DNA of 64,000 bases from Planosporangium thailandense (GTDB taxonomy: Bacteria > Actinomycetota > Actinomycetes > Mycobacteriales > Micromonosporaceae): positions 62,001 through 126,000 of the forward strand of contig NZ_JAATVY010000001.1 in NCBI RefSeq assembly GCF_011947195.1, read 5' to 3'. Below, in pieces: positions 61,185-64,000 of the stretch. The position numbers and the translations under genes are program-made. The notes under the pieces were generated by a model. The model was not told where the DNA came from. It made no database searches and saw nothing but the letters and a program-made list of their open reading frames with translations. Each line of letters starts with the position of its first letter. Within the stretch, counting starts at the first letter, position 1.

Positions 61185-62024
61185 ATGTCCAACTTCACCG
61201 CCGCAGACGTCAAGCGGCTCCGCGACCTCACCGGCGCCGGCATGATGGACTGCAAGAAGGCCCTGCAGGAGGCTGAGGGCGACTTCGACAAGGCTGTCGA
61301 GTTCCTGCGCATCAAGGGTGCCAAGGACGTCGGCAAGCGGGCCGGCCGCACCACTGCGCAGGGCCTGATCGCCCACGCTGGCAAGGCGCTGCTGGAGCTC
61401 AACTGCGAGACCGACTTCGTCGCCAAGAACGCTGACTTCATCGCGCTGGCCGACCGTATCGTCGGCCACATCGACGCGGCCCGGCCGGCCGACCTCGACG
61501 CGCTGCTCAACTCCAAGCTGGGCGACGGGCGCACGGTCGGGGAGACCGTCGAGGCCGAGTCCGCCAAGATCGGTGAGAAGCTCGTGGTGAACCGCTTCGC
61601 GGTGCTCGACGGTCAGATCGCGGTCTACATGCACCGCAAGAGCCCGGACCTGCCGCCGCAGGTCGGCGTCGCCGTCGAGTTCGCCGGCACGGGCGGCGCG
61701 TCCGACGAGGCGCGGATCGACGACGCCCGGGGCGTCGCCATGCAGATCGCCGCGATGCGGCCGAAGTACCTCACCCGTGACGAGGTGCCCGCCGACGTGG
61801 TCGAGTCCGAGCGGCGCATCGCCGAGCAGACCGCCCGCGAGGAGGGCAAGCCGGAGCAGGCGCTGCCGAAGATCATCGAGGGTCGGGTCAACGCCTTCTT
61901 CAAGGACTTCGTCCTCGTCGAGCAGCCCTCGGTCACCGACCAGAAGAAGACGGTCCGCCAGATCCTGGATGAGGCGGGCATCACCGTCAGCCGGTTCGTC
62001 CGTTTCGAGGTGGGCCAGGCCTGA
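61185..62024 (+). CDS. tsf: Elongation factor Ts
   Basis: 279 residues. The N-terminal UBA-like part [37 protein letters not shown] is followed by the TDFVAKN motif ([12 protein letters not shown]) and two dimerisation subdomains. EF-Ts exchanges GDP on EF-Tu. ATG 61185 has GAGAGAG upstream. Confidence 0.97.
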   Translation: MSNFTAADVKRLRDLTGAGMMDCKKALQEAEGDFDKAVEFLRIKGAKDVGKRAGRTTAQGLIAHAGKALLELNCETDFVAKNADFIALADRIVGHIDAARPADLDALLNSKLGDGRTVGETVEAESAKIGEKLVVNRFAVLDGQIAVYMHRKSPDLPPQVGVAVEFAGTGGASDEARIDDARGVAMQIAAMRPKYLTRDEVPADVVESERRIAEQTAREEGKPEQALPKIIEGRVNAFFKDFVLVEQPSVTDQKKTVRQILDEAGITVSRFVRFEVGQA

Positions 62025-62042
62025 CGGCCGACAGTCGCCATA

Positions 62043-62089
62043 ACAAGGGGGTCGCCGGTGTCCGTGCAGGACCGCCGCGGCCCCCTTGT
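62043..62089 (+). terminator. Terminator hairpin after tsf
   Basis: ACAAGGGGG (62043-62051) pairs with CCCCCTTGT (62081-62089), with four more pairs inside (one G-U). 18 bases after the tsf stop. Confidence 0.75.
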
Positions 62090-62181
62090 CATAAACAGAG
62101 GACCGCGGTGTAGACGAACAGTCGACGCACCGGTCGTCCGCCGGACGCCGTAGAACCAGACACACGACGGAGGGGCTCCCG

Positions 62182-62943
62182 ATGACGAACACCGCCGAGT
62201 TGGCCGTACCCGCATCCATGGCGGGCGAGCACGCACGCGCCCGCCGGGTGGTGTTGAAACTGTCCGGGGAGGTCTTCGGAGGTGGCGCGGTCGGTGTCGA
62301 TCCCAACGTCGTCCAGCAGATAGCCAGTCAGATCGCCACGGTCGTGCGCAAGGGCGTCCAGGTCGCGGTCGTGGTCGGCGGTGGAAACTTCTTCCGCGGG
62401 GCCGAGCTGCAGCGCCACGGCATGGACCGGGCCCGCGCCGACTACATGGGCATGCTCGGCACCGTGATGAACTGCCTGGCGCTCCAGGACTTCCTGGAGA
62501 AGGAGGGCATCGAGACCCGGGTGCAGTCGGCGATCAACATGGCACAGGTCGCCGAGCCGTACATTCCGCGCCGTGCCATCCGCCACCTGGAAAAGAGCCG
62601 CGTGGTGATCTTCGGCGCGGGCGCCGGAATGCCGTATTTTTCCACCGACACGGTTGCTGCCCAGCGGGCCCTCGAGATCCACGCCGACGCGGTCCTCATG
62701 AGCAAGAACGGTGTCGACGGCGTCTACACCGCCGATCCGCGTACCGATCCGACCGCGACCAAGCTCGACACGGTGACGTTCGAGGAGGCGCTTCGACGGG
62801 GACTGCGGGTGGCGGACGCGGCCGCCTTCAGCTTGTGCATGGACAACCGCCTGCCCATGCTCGTTTTTGGGGCCGAGGGTGCGGACACCATCATTCGTGC
62901 CGTTATTGGTGAGAGGATCGGGACGCTCATCACGGCGGCGTGA
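62182..62943 (+). CDS. pyrH: Uridylate kinase
   Basis: 253 residues. Amino-acid-kinase fold: [81 protein letters not shown]. It phosphorylates UMP to UDP. ATG 62182 has GGAGGGG upstream. Confidence 0.97.
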   Translation: MTNTAELAVPASMAGEHARARRVVLKLSGEVFGGGAVGVDPNVVQQIASQIATVVRKGVQVAVVVGGGNFFRGAELQRHGMDRARADYMGMLGTVMNCLALQDFLEKEGIETRVQSAINMAQVAEPYIPRRAIRHLEKSRVVIFGAGAGMPYFSTDTVAAQRALEIHADAVLMSKNGVDGVYTADPRTDPTATKLDTVTFEEALRRGLRVADAAAFSLCMDNRLPMLVFGAEGADTIIRAVIGERIGTLITAA

Positions 62944-63001
62944 GGCCGGTAGGCCCCACGGGCTGTTGAGGGCCCACAGACTAAAGGAGGCGACGGAGTA
63001 C

Positions 63002-63559
63002 GTGATCGACGAGACACTCTTCGAGGCCGAGGAGAAGATGGACCGGGCGATCGCTTTCGCCAAGGAGGAGTTCGCGACGATCCGGACCGGCCGTGCCACG
63101 CCGGCGATGTTCGCCAAGATCATGATTGACTACTACGGCACGCCGACGGCGCTTCCCCAGATGGCCTCCATCGCCGTGCCGGAGCCGCGCATGGCGATTA
63201 TCAAGCCGTACGACAACTCGCAGCTGCACGCCATGGAGAAGGCGATCCGCGACTCGGACCTCGGTGTAAATCCGAACAACGAGGGAACCCAGCTTCGCAT
63301 TCTGCTGCCGCAGATGACCGAAGAGCGTCGCCGCGACATGATCAAGGTTGCGCGGCACAAGGGCGAAGAGGCCAAGGTGGCCATCCGCAACGTTCGGCGC
63401 AAGGCCAAGGAAGAGCTCGAACGCCTGATCAAGGACGGCGAGGCGGGTGAGGATGAGGTACGCAGGGCCGAGAAGGAGCTCGACGACCTCACCCACAAGT
63501 ACGTGGCCAACGTCGACGAGGTCGTCCGGCACAAGGAAGCCGAGCTCCTCGAGGTCTGA
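63002..63559 (+). CDS. frr: Ribosome recycling factor
   Basis: 185 residues, the standard length: [74 protein letters not shown] and [30 protein letters not shown]. It splits post-termination ribosomes with EF-G. GTG 63002 has AAAGGAGG upstream. The stop overlaps the next ATG by one base. Confidence 0.97.
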   Translation: MIDETLFEAEEKMDRAIAFAKEEFATIRTGRATPAMFAKIMIDYYGTPTALPQMASIAVPEPRMAIIKPYDNSQLHAMEKAIRDSDLGVNPNNEGTQLRILLPQMTEERRRDMIKVARHKGEEAKVAIRNVRRKAKEELERLIKDGEAGEDEVRRAEKELDDLTHKYVANVDEVVRHKEAELLEV

Positions 63560-64000
63560 TGGCGCACCTCGACTCCCCGGGCTGGCCCGATCCGACGGAT
63601 CCGGGCCACGATGATCCCCGCCTGGGCCGACAGCGGGCGCGGCACGCCGATGCCGCGCCCGACGCGTACCCGCAATCGTGGTCGAACGGCAGCCATGACG
63701 CAGAGACCGGCTTCCGCCTCCGGCTCGACGCCGACCCGCCGCGGGAGCGCGGCCGGCACGCGGCGGCGGAGACCGTCGACGACGTGCCGACGGCCGGGCT
63801 CCGGCCGGCCGGTCCCGACCTGGTCTGGGGGGACCCGTCCGCCACGGCCGAGTTCGCGCCGGCTCAGGACGCCACTGCCGAGTTCGCGGCGCCCCAGGGC
63901 GCCACGGCCGAGTTCGCGGCGCCCCAGGACGCCACGGCCGAGTTCGCCGCTGTGACCGACGACAACATCGAGGGTGGGGACGAGGTCGGCCAGGTGGAGG
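63559..64000 (+). CDS. Probable phosphatidate cytidylyltransferase CdsA, N-terminal part (runs off window)
   Basis: Starts at ATG 63559, overlapping the frr stop (TGATG), and stays open to the window edge (147 codons). The visible part is disordered: Asp/Pro/Arg-rich ([16 protein letters not shown]), then four 10-residue repeats (ATAEFAAPQD), then acidic. No catalytic part is visible. The position directly after frr is where cdsA lies in actinobacteria, and their CdsA often carries such N-terminal extensions; the identity rests on context only. Confidence 0.6.
   Translation, partial: MAHLDSPGWPDPTDPGHDDPRLGRQRARHADAAPDAYPQSWSNGSHDAETGFRLRLDADPPRERGRHAAAETVDDVPTAGLRPAGPDLVWGDPSATAEFAPAQDATAEFAAPQGATAEFAAPQDATAEFAAVTDDNIEGGDEVGQVE
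63841..63960 (+). repeat. 4 x 30-bp tandem repeat in the probable cdsA
   Basis: In-frame units at 63841, 63871, 63901 and 63931, each starting GCCACGGCCGAGTTCGC (one has ACT for ACG). Confidence 0.85.

Noticed and set aside
60201-62306. Minus-strand open frame of 701 codons over rpsB-tsf
   Set aside because: Antisense to two certain translation genes; composition is that of a shadow frame.

Overview
The window is chromosomal DNA from a high-GC Gram-positive bacterium of the class Actinobacteria. Strong third-position GC, many GTG and TTG starts, four-base start/stop overlaps, a DUF177-rpmF pair, an XRE/DUF397 pair, type-3 ProS and a DapC-like aminotransferase all point there. Gene order and flavour resemble the Micromonosporaceae; the family call is inference from recalled gene order, not a database result. 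No rRNA, tRNA, insertion sequence, prophage or CRISPR array was seen.

Layout. 1-17.6 kb: a DAK/FakA-like C-terminus and recG, an isolated LPXTG surface protein on the minus strand, then rsmD-coaD, a DivIVA-like coiled-coil gene, DUF177-rpmF-plsX-rnc, a GT-C mannosyltransferase-like membrane protein, mutM, two minus-strand genes (spherulin-4-like and CAP domain), a small coiled-coil gene, smc and a HAD hydrolase. 17.6-21 kb is accessory: a 50-residue Pro/Arg-rich minus-strand gene, an XRE regulator with its DUF397 partner, and a PhoD-like phosphatase. 21-33.9 kb: ftsY, a phosphotransferase, a J-domain membrane protein, the nitrogen block amtB-glnK-glnD behind a GlnR-like box, a secreted GH64 beta-1,3-glucanase with a LacI/CebR-like operator, ffh and a class A PBP. 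33.9-40.5 kb: amidohydrolase, proS, DUF402, a secreted Tap-like peptidase, and a divergent GlxA-type regulator/isochorismatase pair. 40.7-46.6 kb: rpsP-khpA-rimM-trmD-rplS, two signal peptidases, Nudix, rnhB and DUF2469. 46.7-58.6 kb is rearranged: M23 peptidase, then minus-strand aminotransferase V and xerC, a plus-strand sugar ABC importer whose two permeases are fused in frame, a chagasin-like inhibitor, a STAS protein, and minus-strand yraN-comM-dprA and dapC. 58.7-64 kb: a repeat-rich membrane protein, then rpsB-tsf-pyrH-frr and the start of a probable cdsA.

Functionally most of the window is core machinery: translation (rpmF, rpsP, rplS, rpsB, tsf, frr, proS, rimM, trmD, rsmD), protein targeting (ftsY, ffh, lepB), chromosome maintenance (recG, smc, mutM, xerC, dprA), lipid and cofactor synthesis (plsX, coaD, cdsA) and nitrogen sensing (amtB, glnK, glnD). 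The accessory parts add secretion of hydrolases and regulators.

Structure worth noting outside genes: TANNNT boxes 6-9 nt before start codons (predicted leaderless transcripts) at about ten genes; long perfect hairpins, two of which share ATCTTGG...CCAAGAT ends; a 31-bp tandem repeat copying the 3' end of glnD; and a triple hairpin after the ABC operon.
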